64,000 nt of DNA from NCBI GenBank assembly GCA_029721515.1, contig CM056551.1, forward strand, positions 31,552,501-31,616,500. Direction: 5' to 3'. Shown here piece by piece: positions 34,901 through 48,665 of this stretch. A program made the position numbers and the translations under genes. The notes beneath the pieces are model-generated. The model was not told the origin of the DNA, did not search any database, and saw only the letters and a program-made list of their open reading frames with translations. Each line of letters begins with the position of its first letter. The first letter of the stretch is position 1. Source of the DNA: Synanceia verrucosa (Eukaryota > Chordata > Actinopteri > Perciformes > Synanceiidae).

Positions 34901-37900
34901 TACGGACATGCCTCTGAATGCGCCCCGATCCACGAATCCGGCTGGACCAGTGAGGGCATGGTGAGTCCTGACGGGGTCCAGAAGAGGGATCATGTGATCA
35001 TCAAAGCTGCCTTTTGTTTTTTTTTTTTTGTTTTTTTTTTTTTTTTTTTGCAACTCCTGACTGTCCCAGGATCTGTTGTGTCAACTGTTTTACTCATACA
35101 TACTCTACCATCCTGCTGACCAATCAGAAGCATCATGCTCCTCGTGGACAGGTCACACCAACCAATCAGTGTGAAGCTGCTCCTCCTGCTCTGTAAAGTT
35201 GATGTGTTTAGAAATGACTTAAGCTGAACCAGAAGGAGTTAGATTTAATCTGCAAGATGACCAGCACCGAGTCATTTAGGAGTTTTCGAGGTTTGAGGCT
35301 GCAGACGAGCAGCAGAAACAGCATCTGTACAGAAATTCATTTTAATCAATGGAATGAAACAATAGCAGCACTTTAAAAGTAGCTTTTTTTGTTTGATAAA
35401 AAGAATGCTTGTTATCTGCCCTTTCAATTAACTCATTGAGTGTCAGTCGTTAAATGTGCCTTGTGCCAGCATGTTTTTTTTTTTTTTGTTTGTGCCCATT
35501 TTGAGTCATATTTCTGGACCCACAGAATATTTTGTACTATGTCTCTGAAAACACTGAATATCTCAAATGAAAGAAGAGACTCTCTATTTCATCATGAAAA
35601 AAATGTTTGTTTTTACCTTGTTCCATTCTTGTTTTATCTGAGGTAGAGGACACTTTCACCAAAATCACCACTTTTTGTCCAGGTTCTGTTTGTTTTACTC
35701 TCTAATCTCGATCGTCCCCACTTCCTGTTTTGACCTCTGTGATGTATACCGTCTCTTCATGCTCTGACTACAAATCCCAGAAGCCCCAACATTACTCACA
35801 GGCTGTGTGAGAGCGTGATCAGAGACCTGCTGCAGAAAAACACTTTGACAGAGAAAGCCGTCAATGGCACCAAAGAGTTAAATAACAATAAAAAAATCTA
35901 CGACTTTTTGGATGGGGATCCTTCCCAAATAACCTTTAAGGGGAACACTGCAGCTGATAGCAGCTCTTGACAAATCACCACAGAGTGCATGATGGGAAGT
36001 CTGAAAATGATTCTCTGGCCCATTGTAGCAAACTGCATGTTTTACTGATGTAATTCTGTGTTGTTGTTATTGTTGTTGTTATTATTATTATTACCTTTAA
36101 TTTTCATCCCCACATCAGAGTAACAGCTTCTAAAGTTTTCATGATGTGATGTCATTTCCTGTCATGTTTCTAAATGTTACTGTGAAAATTGCACTGAAGC
36201 TGGATTTGATTTGATTCATGAATCAAATTGAAATCTCAATATCTGCCAGGACAATCACAATTAGGTCTTTTCCTGTTATGGCTCAGCCCTGGTCCAGGGT
36301 GAATCCTGAATGGGAGCTGAGGTTGATCAGTTTAGTCCAGGAACTGGTCTTAGCAGAATGATCTGGATCTGTTTGTTCCGTGTTTTCAGGTTCACGGTCA
36401 CTGCATGTGTAATCACAACACTAAAGGTCTGAACTGTGAACAGTGTCAGGATTTCTACCACGACCTGCCCTGGAGACCAGCCGAGGGACGCAACACCAAC
36501 GCCTGCAAAAGTGAGTCCATACTGGTCTATACTGGAAGACAACTAGTACAAACTTGGTCTGTACTGGTTTTTGGTGGACTGGGGCAGTTGTCAAACGGAC
36601 TGAAAGCAGAGGTTTAAGTGTGTCCTGTCAGATCTGTAGGTTCAGTTCCTTGTCCAGTCTTCATGTTCACTCTGATCAGTAATCGATAATCATGGCTCTC
36701 AGATTAGAGGTGAACCTGACTCCTCTGTCTGCAGGGTGTAACTGCAACCAGCACTCAAACTCCTGCCACTTTGACATGGCTGTGTTTGTGGCTTCTGGAA
36801 ACATCAGCGGAGGAGTTTGTGACGACTGTCAGCACAACACAGCTGGATACAACTGTGACCAGTGTAAACCGTTTTACTACCAGCATCCAGAGAAGGACCT
36901 TCGAGACCCCAACATCTGCCAACGTGAGTCCACCCTAATCACATTTTTTAGTTACTAACCTGGTTTATTAACTTTAATCCACCACCTGCTGTGATCTTGA
37001 GCTACTGTGATCAGACATGATGATATAAAGGCTGAGAAATACTACAGTCATTGTTCTAAGATGCAGTTTGACAATAATAATCCTTGTCCTGTCAATGAAA
37101 GGAAATTTATTTTTTTCAAGAACCAAAATTTTTCTTGTCAGCCAAAGCAGTTCATATTTTCTGCGAAATAAGATTGAAGGTGGAGTAGGAGATCTTTTTC
37201 TGGAGCATTTTTTTACCATATCGCTTGAAAACCTCTTCACACCTGCATTGTAACCAGGAAAATAGCACCTAATCATATTGAACGGGTTGTTTGAAATGAC
37301 TGGATCCTGACACGTCCATCAAACTTCAATCCGCTTCTCCGCCCCCCTTCCACGTGCACTCCTTTGTGAATTAATAGACTCTTCAACAGCTACCTCAGTG
37401 CTAATAGCGCTGAGCCATAAGCCATATGCCCCGAAACCATTTGTGTTCACACTGTCGGGCTACTAGCTCCTCCGGGTTACGCCCCGTTAGCGAAAACGTT
37501 ATAATTGAACACATTTTTATACAGAATAGGCGGTCAATTCATCAGTACAGGCATGGATTTAAGACGGCGATTTTTATATGAGCAAGCAGCATCAGACCAG
37601 TTATGCTGTTACAGAGGCTACCTGAGGCGACGGCAAAGAGCAATCAAATTACAACAGCAATGACGACTGAGAGCCAAGGCATGGAGACACAAGGCATGGT
37701 AGAATTGAGGTATGATAACCACAAAACAATCTGCTCATAATGTCAGCTATAACACATCGTCATGAGGCTAGGAAGATAGCTCACTAACTGATAGGCTATT
37801 TGTTTACATTGATAGTTGTAGGCTACGCAGCTAACAGCTAACCCCAATCTTGACACAGCCTCTAGCCCTGCTTTGTCACCACTTAGCACCATGTTTTCGA

Positions 37901-40900
37901 TGGGGCCAGAAATCACGGGCCATCAGTACCAAGATGGCCTGGAAATGGCCCTTGTTAGCCCCTGGCCCTACAGTAAGAAAACAGTACAGGCAAGCCCAGG
38001 TTGGCTTGGCTTTGGCTTGATAGTGTGAAAGCAGCTAATGAAATATGAAATGTAGAACACGTATCAAAACAACGAGCAAAAAGTCAACTTTTTGTCTAGT
38101 GTACAGATAAATATACTAATCAATGCAGTGCTCGTGAACCTCCGCATTGTTGTTCGTTTTGCTGCAGCCGCTTGAGGCCAATTTATAGTACTGCGTAAAC
38201 TGCTGGACGTGGACACAAAAAGCCCTCTGCGTCGCCAGAGTGCCTGTCGGAGAGCCTCTCTGCTCTTTCCGGGCGCATGAGATATTTCACTCCTTCAAGA
38301 GAGAACAGAGATGGCAAGGCCTGCGATTGGTCCTCTAAAAACATCACTTCAGCTGGAGAAGTATTAATATTCGGCGTGTGCACACGAGTGCTCCTTGTGC
38401 TGAAAACGTGACTTGTTGCCTCAGTGATTGACTCCTCCCTCAGTGATGCCAGTAACGCTTTACTATGTAAAGCGTTACTGGCATCACTGTTCCTTAATCT
38501 ACAGTTGTGGTCAAAAGTTTCCATACACTTGTAAAGAACATAATGTCATGGCTTCAGTTATTGCCACAACTCAGATTTTTCTCTGATAGAGTGATTGGAA
38601 CAGTTACTTTGGTTCTTTGATGTCTTTATTATGGGTCAACTGAAAATGTGACCAAATCTGCTGGGTCAAAAATATACATACAGCAACATGAATTACCGTA
38701 CTTTCCGGGCTATAAGGCGCACCTGAGTATAAGCCGCACTTTATGTCACGTTGTAACATGACATATTTACCGGTACACAGAAAGATGGTAAACAGAAAAA
38801 TTATTTAAATATTTATTTACGGTACATACCTTAACTGCTTTTTCCAAACAGTACCTGAAACGCGGCTGTAACATGGCATTAAAACGGCAGTTACACGGCT
38901 GGTTAAAAAAAACAGAAAAGTAATTGAAGGCTATCGTCATATTTCCCCTGCGCACTGAAACCACCAAAGTTGTTTTCTTTAATGTTGGACTTCAGCCTCA
39001 GAAAGGCTCCGTCACACACCTTCTCAGTCTCTCTCTTTCGTAGCCAGATCGCATCATATACATTTCTTCATGTGTTATTCATGATGAGGGTGTTAAAATT
39101 TAAGCTTAAAAATAGCATCTTCCCTGGCGCATCACGTCTTCCACCTGTCTGTCTTGCTCCTGTGTGTCCTGCGTGGGCGCACCTGGCCATTAGCCCGTAA
39201 AAATTTTGAAACAGCTGCATCGTTGTATTGGCCGCAGGGTTCAAAGCGTGAGAAAAAAGTAGCGGCTTATGGTCCCGAAATTACGGTAGCTATTTTGGTG
39301 ATTTAGAAAGTTGTGTCAATAAAATGTGCTTCATAGCATGGCCTCTTAACTTCTTGTGAGTGATCATGAGTGACTACAGCTGGTGACTTCTCTGAGGCCA
39401 TTTAAATAGGGCTCATTGGATACAAATGCCCACAAATGCTACAATGGGAAAGTCAAAGGAGCTCAGCACGGATCTGAAAAAGCCAATCATCCCATATAAT
39501 GCATCCCCTAATATACTGGGGTTTACTTCTTCATTATTGTTGTCCTGCATGTATAATGCTGGATCCTTCTCCATTGAATTTCTAAAGGTATGATCATTTA
39601 GCAAACTGGTATTAAGTCGCCACAAAGTTTTTTGCTGTCTACCATCTAGATGTAAAGTTAGAAAAATCCTTGATTGGTCTGAAAGATCCCTCTGACCTAT
39701 GCTGCAATATTTCAGCCTATGGAGGTCTTTGTTTTACATGAAGAAATAGTCAATCCTTGAATGGGCTGTGTGTCTTGCGGAATAGAAAGTATATCGTGGA
39801 GTTGAACCATTCAGAGCCTGCCGTACATCAATAAGTCCCAAGTCTTTAAGTACTTTATGTGTTTTTTCAATCAAAGTACTTCTTATTCTATTGGTTGTAT
39901 CTAAAGGATTCAAAAGTGTATTAAAATCTCCTGCATAAATAAGAGTCCCATATTGTGATTAGTTCAACTATTCTTTTGAAAAACGTTATATTGCTCCCAG
40001 GGGGAGCATAGACATTAAGTAACGTTACTTTTCAGGATCTTGCTGGCTGCAAGTAAAAAAGCCATCACTAAGTGTTGGCTCCAGAAAAATGCCCCCACTA
40101 CAGATTCTTTTGTTAATACTGTAAAACAACTACACGTACAAGAGCAAATGATTTATTCAATCAGTCTCCAAAAAGATCTAGGTGAAAACGGTGGCAGAAA
40201 TGGCAAGCCTATCTGGTTAGTGAGTGAGACTGTATGCATGTACTGGGTATGATGCTTTGTCTTGTGTTCATTGTATTGTATTTGTTTGTTTTGTTCTAAC
40301 TTTTTTTGTACTAAAATGTAAAAATATTCAATAAATGAAAAGTTTAAAAAAATAACCTAAAGTCATCAGCCTGGAGGTTGGGTCTTGGGCGCAGTTGGTT
40401 GTTCCAACAGGACACTGACCCCAAACACACATCAAAAGTGGTAATGGAATGGCTAAATCAGGCTAGAATTAAGGTTTTAGAATGGCCTTCCCAAAGTCCT
40501 GACTTAAACCCCAGTGAGAACATGTGGACAATGCTGAAGAAACACGTCCATGTCAGAAAGCCAACAAATTTAACTGAACTGCACCAATTCTGTCAAGAGG
40601 AGTGGTCAAAGATTCAACCAGAAACTTTTGATGGCTACCAAAAGCGCCTAACTGAAGTAAAAATGGCCAAGGGACATGTAACCAAATATTAGCATTGCTG
40701 TATGTATATTTTTGACCCAGCAGATTTGGTCACATTTTCAGTTGAACCATAATAAAGTCATAAAAGAACCAAACTTCATGAATGTTTTTGTGACTAAGAA
40801 GTATCTGTTCCAATCACTCTATCAGAAAAATCAGAGTTGTAGAAATAACTGGAAACTCAAGCGAGCCATGACATTATGTTCTTTACAAGTGTATGGAAAC

Positions 40901-42466
40901 TTTTGACCACCACTGTACATTATTCACCTCCAGCTGTCCCAGAACATCCACCTTTACAGTAGAAACTACAGCCAAGTTTCTAGCTCTTAAGTGCCGGTAT
41001 TAGAGCCAAGCCATGACTGGAAACAGACAAGTGAACAAACCAGGAGATGATGTGTTTGCTGATGATGTGAAAGATTAGAAGCTAGTATTCAGATGGTTTC
41101 AGAGATAGAGCTAAGTTCCCGTGTCTGATCCCAAACCAATAGTTCACTGATATACAGTCTGTATACAAAAAAATCAGTTCTTCCTAAATTTGAGGTCACT
41201 GTTGTTGAGCTGAGTTCATGTCCATCTTGACCTCTGTCTTTTATGGCCAACAGGAACATTTGTCCTTTATTTGTCGTCTTCAGGCTTCTGTTTTTCACTG
41301 TGGTTTTATGACTCTTAACCAAACAACAAAGGAAAAATAAAGGTTGGTATTTCTCTACTTGGTTGTTCTTCCTGACGTTTCTATTGTGTTTCCCTGTTAA
41401 AGGAGGAAGTCCTACTACAAAGCTGTGAAGAGGATCATTTCTGTTCAGTCTTCACTCTAGTTTCTTTATTGAACCTGGAGTCTCAGTGTAAACATCAACC
41501 TTCATCAGAGCTGCAGTGATGACTCCTCTTGTCTTGTGTCTCCAGCCTGTAACTGTGACCCTCTGGGCTCTCTGAATGGAGGGATGTGTGACCGAACCAC
41601 AGACCTCCAGACTGGCCTGATCGCTGGTCAGTGTCGTTGCAAAGTCAACGTGGAGGGAGAACGCTGCGAGCGCTGCAGGCTGGCGCATTTCCAGCTGAGC
41701 AGCAGTCTGGAGGGCTGTACAGGTACGATGCAATTCACAACAGTGCTGGGAAAAACATACAATACACAACAGGAAGCAGAGCACAATTACAGGAGCAGAT
41801 ACTAGAAGTACTATCTGACAGTACGTGTCAGCAATATTTCTTTCATAGTGTGTATTAATACTGTGTTGCAGCATGTACCTGCAGCCCTGCGGGAACTCTT
41901 CCTGGAGGAAACCCCTGTGACAGTGAAACAGGAAGCTGCTTCTGTAAACGTCTGGTGACCGGAAGAGACTGTGACCAGTGTGTGGTGAGAATGTTGTGAC
42001 ACAGTGAGGCTCATTTAAAGAAGTGTGGTTCAGTAAAAAGATGTCCCTCAGGGGTCAGCAACCTTCACCCTCCTCTTCCCCCAAATATCATTTTTATGGA
42101 GCCGCAAAACAAAACACAGCGTACACAGTAAGTTTCATATAAAGTTATACTGCAAAAACAAAAACTTGTATTTATGGGAATTTACAGCAACGATGAAAAC
42201 GGATTGTACTTTACGTACTACTTTTATTTGTTATAACAAAGAAAAAAAGCAAACTTTTCTGTGTTGGTCCAATAAATTAAACAGAACTATTTCAGTGCTC
42301 CTCATATTTGTGGATAATTAATAAAATAAACCCCATGTAGCTCACTTCGTTGCTACTTTGTCACCACATATCGAGCAAACAGACGAGCCATTGAATCTGA
42401 AGAAAATTAATCTCTATTGTGTGTGTGTGTGTGTGTATGTATATATGTGTATATATACACGTATAC

Positions 42467-42520
<54 letters not shown>

Positions 42521-43168
42521 GTGTATATATACTGAAAGTGTATACATGCGATATACGTATATATGTATGTGTATATATATGTGTATATATATGCATACAT
42601 ATGCGTATCTATGTGTATATACATAAATACGTATATATGTATACGTCTTGTATATATATATATATATGCATCTGTGTATACATATATCTGTATGCATGCA
42701 TGTGTATATATCTGTATATATATATATATATATCTTGTATGTGTGTGTATATATATATATATATACACACACATACTGTGATATATATACATATATACGT
42801 ATATATATGCATATATGTGTATGTATATATGTATTTATATATGTATATGTGTATTTATATGTATATGCATACGTATATATGTATGTATATGTGTATATAT
42901 ATGTGTATACATGTATATGTATGTATATATATGTCTATGTATATATATGCATATATGTGTATGTATGTATATATGTATGTATGTATACATGTATATATGT
43001 ATGTGTATATGTATATATATATATATATATATGCATATACACATACATATATACATGTATGTATATATGCATATACGTATATATATATATACACGTGTAT
43101 ACGTCACGTATATCTATGTGTATATGTATATACGTGCGTTTATACATATACATATGTATATACGTGTG

Positions 43169-43203
<35 letters not shown>

Positions 43204-43233
43204 TATACATATACATGTATATGTATATAACTG

Positions 43234-43287
<54 letters not shown>

Positions 43288-46036
43288 CTGAGGAGCCAAA
43301 GAGCCTCATGAGGCTCCAGATCGACCCCTGGTTCAGCTGACCTGAGCTGCTGGTAACATGAGCATTTGTTGTATGTGGTTCATGTTTGAAGATTATAGCG
43401 AGCAGGAAGTTTAACAAGTCAGGGTTTCTCATCTTTTCAGCTTTCAGTCATCATTCTAATCAGGGTTTTGGCTGTTGAGATGAAATGACTTGAATGAATG
43501 ATGTTTGTCATTTTCAGTCTGAACACTGGGGCCTCAGTAATGATATGGATGGCTGCAGACCATGTGACTGTGACCTTGGAGGAGCCGTCAACAACCAGTG
43601 AGTCCCCATTCACATCTCTTCTAAGTGGTCCAGTGTTTGAGTATGAAGCTGGGTTTTTAATTTTGGTGTTATTGGGAAAACTGACTGGGATTCAAGTGGT
43701 GGACTGTCTTGCAACAGTTCCTATGTTATTTTTCTGTTCTAAGACAGCTAAACATCATCAAACATCTAAAACTAGAATTCTGAACAGAGAACCGACCTTC
43801 TTTTAAATCGAGGCTGAAGACCTGTTTGCCGCTGCTTTTTATTAATTTCCACCACACCGAAACTTTAATTCTTGGATTTTATACCTGTCTTATTCTTTTT
43901 TTAATGTCTTTTTGCTTTTAATGTCCCATACTTTGATGCTTTTAATTCTTGATGTTTTATGTTGCTGAAACGTGCTATATAAATAAAATTGCCTTGCCGT
44001 TATCGTCTAGGGAGCAGCTCCGTCTTTGTTCTTGACACTTGGTTCTCTGGTGTCTGGCTTTGGGTTAGAGACTATCTCATTCCTCCATCCATCCATTTTC
44101 TACCTCTTATCCTCTCATAGGGTCAGGGGGGCTGGAGCCTATCCCAGCTCTCTTAGGGTGAAAGATAGGGTACACCCTGGACAAGTGTCCAGTTCATCAC
44201 AGGACACATAGAGACAGACAACCACTCACACTCACATTCACACCAATTAACCTAATCCCCATGCATGTTTTTGGATGGTTGGAGGAAGCCGGAGTACCAG
44301 AGAGAACCCACACAGACATGAGGAGAACATGTAAACTCCACACAGAAAGGCTGGGGATAGAACTGGTACCTTCTTGCTGTGAGGCGACAGTGCTAACCAC
44401 TACACCACCGTGTTACCCGAGACTGTCTCATGTTTATCCATATTGATTGAACTTTCCTGGACATCACATGTTGGGCTTGTTAATAGAGATCGCCTTCCTC
44501 ATTAACAGGTGTGATCAGGTGAGCGGTCAGTGCGTCTGCAGAGATCACATGTTTGGCCGACGCTGCGATCAGGTGGAGTCTGGCTTCTACTTCATTACTC
44601 TGGATCACTACACCTACGAGGCTGAAGATGCCAAGTTTGGACCTGTGAGTCAATTTTTAACCTTGGACCAAACTCTCCTTTATCTTTAAATCCATTTCCA
44701 CACAGATCAAAGTTTGAGAACGACAAAAATAAAATGATTCATGGTGCGTCAGCAACATTTTAGGGTCATGATTATGACTTTTCTTGTCAAAGGTTATTAA
44801 GCCAATTTGTTTAACACAAACAGTTTTGTCAGTATTGGAGGGCATATTTAAAATTTTCATTGGATTTAATTTATGAGAATTATAAAAACAAAAGACCACA
44901 GTGAGCTGCTTCCAGTGTTGTTTCATCTGATTTCATGTTTTCATCTCCTCTCTTTAGGGAGTGACAGTAGTCCCAAGGCCCCACCCTTTGGACCACAGTC
45001 CCACCTGGACAGGTATTGGCCTGGTCAGTGTCCCAGAGGGGGCCTTCCTGGAGTTTTCTGTGGACAACATCCCCCACTCAATGGAGTATGACATCCTCAT
45101 CCGCTACGAACCTCAGGTGGGATGCTGTTGGCCAGGTGTAGCCCCCCACTGGCCAAAAGATTGTTCATCTCGTCAAATGTCCCCTTCACACAGTATGAGT
45201 AGTACATACAATGAAATGCTTATCTGCCCAGTCCCCCAACAGCACCTTCATCTCTGTAAACAGTGAAGGCCCATTCTCTGTAAACCCTAGAGATGGTTCC
45301 TGTGAAAATCCCAGTAGAATAGCCGTTTCCTAAATACTCAGACCAGCCTGTCTGGCACCAACAACCATGTTCAAAGTCTCTTAAATCCTCTTTCTTCTCC
45401 TGATGCTCAGTTTGAACTTCAGCTAGTTGTCTTCACCACGTCCACATGACTGAATGCTTTAAGCTGCTGACATGTGATAAAGTGGCTGGTGAGCGTAGAA
45501 AGCATGCAGTTCAGGATAAATCCTGACAGGTTGTCAGTCCTCTCAGATCCAGGAGTCCAGAAATAGATCAGATTCCTGCCCAGTCAGTTATAATAATTAT
45601 TAACTTTTTAAGTGCCAGCCCCCTTTTTTAAAACAGAAAGTGCCTTGTTCTATATTTCTAGACCCACAGAATTTTTTGTACTATGACTCTGAAAACAGTG
45701 AATAGCTCAAATGAAAGAAGAGACTCTCTATTTCATCATGAAAAAATGTTTGTTTTTAGCTTGTTCCATTCTTGTTTTATCAGGAGTAGAGGCCACTTTC
45801 ACCAAAATCACCACTTTTTGTCCACTGTTTGTTTTGCGCTCTAATCTCGATCGTCTCCACTTCCTGTTTTGATCTCTGTGGTGTGTACCGTCTCTATGCT
45901 CTGACTACATCTCCCAGAAGCCCCAAAATTACTCACAGGCTGTGTGAGAGCACCCTCTTGTGCCTGCTGGTGAGAAAAGGAAAGACGCACGTGTCTCATA
46001 TGTGTGTGTATGTACGTATGTGTGTATATATGTGGG

Positions 46037-46067
<31 letters not shown>

Positions 46068-47823
46068 ATGGAAAAAATTATTAGACCACCCTTGTTTTCT
46101 TCAATTTCTTGTTAATTTTAATGCCTGGCTCAACTAAAGGTACATTTGTTTGGACAATTATAATGATAACAACAAAAATAGCTCATGAGAGTTTAATTTA
46201 AGAACTAAGGATTATTCATTTTCCATGGTTTTCTTGATAATAACCAAAATTACTTAAATTCTTACATCAATAGCTATGGCATTGTACCGCCAAAAACACT
46301 ACTTTTAAGCATTCCATGTTTTCTTTTCTGTTTGCTTTAAACACATGATACACACAAGAGTTAATACTTGATTGCATAACCATTGTTTTTGATGACTGCA
46401 GCCATGCGTCTTGGCATGCTCTCCACCAGCTTCTGACATTGTTCTGCTGTCACAGCAGCCCATTCCTGTTGGACAAATTCAAACAAATTTTCTTTGTTTT
46501 TGGGCTTGTGGTTCTCCATTTTGAGTTTGATGATTTTCCACAGGTTTTCAATTGGATTAAGATCTGGTGATTGAGCAGGCCAAGGCATGGTGCGAATGTT
46601 GTGGTTCTCCATCCAGGCTTTAACTGACCTTGCCGTGTGGCAAGGGGCATTGTCTTGTTGGAAAATCCAGTCATTCGAGGCAGGAAAGAGTTTTCCAGCT
46701 GATGGAAGAAGACTGTTTTCAAGGGTAGTCCTGTACTTGACCTGGTTCATTCGGCCTTCACACAATTGCATTTGCCGTGTTCCACTCAGACTGAAACAAC
46801 CCCAGATCATGACTGATCCACCCCCATGTTTTACTGTAGGGGCAAGACAGTCTGGGTTGTAAGCTTCTCCAGGCTTCCTCCTAACCAGTAAGTTGGCTGG
46901 AGTGGGCATCAATTCAAAATTGGATTCATCACTGAAGAGAACCTTAGCCCAATCATCAACAGTCCAATCCTTGTGGTCTCGAGCAAAGAGTAACTGGGCC
47001 TTCCTCTGCCTTTCATTGATGAAGGGCTTCTTGCGTGCTCTGTGTGACTTCAAACCAGCTTCAACAAGTCGATTTCGAACTGTCCTTGCCGAGCAAGTCA
47101 CATTTCTCGACAGTGCCCACTCATTTTTAAGGTCCCTGGAGGTCTGACGACGATTCCTGACACAGGAACGGATGAGTGCACGGTCATCTCGTGGGGTAGA
47201 AAGACGTTTCCTGCCACGGCCAGGTAGCAATTTGGTAGTGCCATGTTCAGCTTGTTTTTTTTTGTTGTAATGAACGGCTGTCTTGGAGATTTTCAGTTTT
47301 TTCGCTACCTGTCTCTCACTCATGCCAATTTCCAGCAGTGCCAAGATGGCTGCCTTTGTTGCTTCACGTAATTCTTTTGTTTTAGGCATTATGTGAGAGC
47401 TGACAACTTCTGAGTTGTGCTACGGCTTGAATGTAAGCAGGAAACCACTCTAGGCCTTTGCATGTGCAGTGCTGCTTGTGACATGAAATGGCCTCTTATA
47501 TACCCTGGGAATCAATTAAGCTTAAGAATGTCAAATAGGACATAAAGTATTATGTGACCAGCTGCATTTTTTGTTGTGTTCATTGTATTATACGTTTAGT
47601 GGTACCAGATATTAGAATGAACAAGAAATTGAAGAAAACAAGGGTGGTCTAATAATTTTTTCCATGACTGTATATGTTTATATACATGTATATGTCTATA
47701 TATATATGTTTATATATATGTGTGTATATATATGTTTATATACATGTATATGTGTGTGTATATATATGTTTATATATGTGTTTATATACATGTATATGTG
47801 TGTATATACATATATATGTATAT

Positions 47824-47875
<52 letters not shown>

Positions 47876-48614
47876 GCGTGTATATCCGTGTATATACACA
47901 GTTTTGGTGGATACAGGAGGGTTGAGGTGCACATTTAGTTCTGCAGTGATTTGGGCAGCTGTGGTTTTATGTTTTTTGGATACATCCCTTTCAGACAGCT
48001 TCCTCTTGCGTTCCACAGTTCCTCCTGTTGGATGTGGTCCGTCCTTCTTGGTGGTATGCTGACATTACCCTGGATACCGTGGCTTTTGATACATCACAAA
48101 GACTTGCTGTCTTGGTCACAGATGCTCCAGCAAGACATGCACCAACAATTTGTCGTCTTTTGAACTCTGATATGTCACCCATAATGTTGTGTGCATTGGA
48201 ATATTTTAAGCAAAATTGTGCTATTTCTCTGCTAATTGAACCTTCACACTCTGCTCTTACTGGTGCAATGTACAATCAATGAAGTTTGACCACCTATGTA
48301 TACGTATGTACGTGTGTGTATATATATATACACACGTACGTATATACACACGTACGTGTATATATATATACACGTACGTATATACACACGTACGTGTCTA
48401 TATATATGTACGTATATACACTTGCATACATACACACGTGTGTGTACGTATATATACACGTGTATACACGTGTGTGTGTGTATATATACGTGTGTATGTA
48501 TGTATATATACGTATGTACGTGTATATACATTTGTGTGTGTATATATACGTATATATGTATGTATATATGTATGTATATGTATGTATATATACATGCATG
48601 TATATGTACATATG

Positions 48615-48665
<51 letters not shown>

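Larger units (their letters stand above)
28973..34960 (+). other. lamb1: lamb1 exons 1-7: signal peptide and LN domain
   Basis: Residues 1-17 are hydrophobic and end in a plausible cleavage site before AQEG. Residues 41-282 match the laminin N-terminal domain: GSCYPATGDLLIGR, ENVVTTFAPNRLKTWWQSEN, LEAEFHFTHLIMTFK, and KLHTLGDNLLDSR. LN domains polymerise laminin into sheets. Exon 2 needs the acceptor at 30624 (start 30625) to hold frame; a second AG eight bases downstream would break it. Confidence 0.92.
38502..40915 (+). mobile_element. Tc1-like transposon with two inner insertions
   Basis: Ends in long inverted repeats of about 200 bp (38502-38693 and about 40690-40915, sharing 'ggtcaaaagtttccatacac'). 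TA lies on each side (38500-38501, 40916-40917). The transposase starts at 39444 (MGKSKELSTDLKK) but is then broken. Its C-terminal 100 residues remain at 40378-40692, with FQQDTDPKHTS, WPSQSPDLNPSENMW and KMAKGHVTKY. The central transposase is missing. The interruptions are a small element (38694-39288) and an L1 piece (39488-40345). Confidence 0.88.
34900..44570 (+). other. lamb1: lamb1 LE repeats 1-5
   Basis: Exons 7-13 encode Cys-rich laminin EGF-like modules, starting CFCYGHASECAP at residue 283. CMCNHNTKGLNCEQC, CHFDMAVFVASGN, CNCDPLGSLNGGMCD, CYCK-like CFCKRLVTGRDCDQC and CDCDLGGAVNNQ follow. Each module keeps eight cysteines except where it is split by introns. These form the rigid short arm. 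Confidence 0.9.

Noticed and set aside
42358..43432. Several open frames of 60-271 codons rich in Tyr, Ile, Cys and Val on both strands
   Set aside because: They come from the TA/TG microsatellite; every frame is open and no domain is present.
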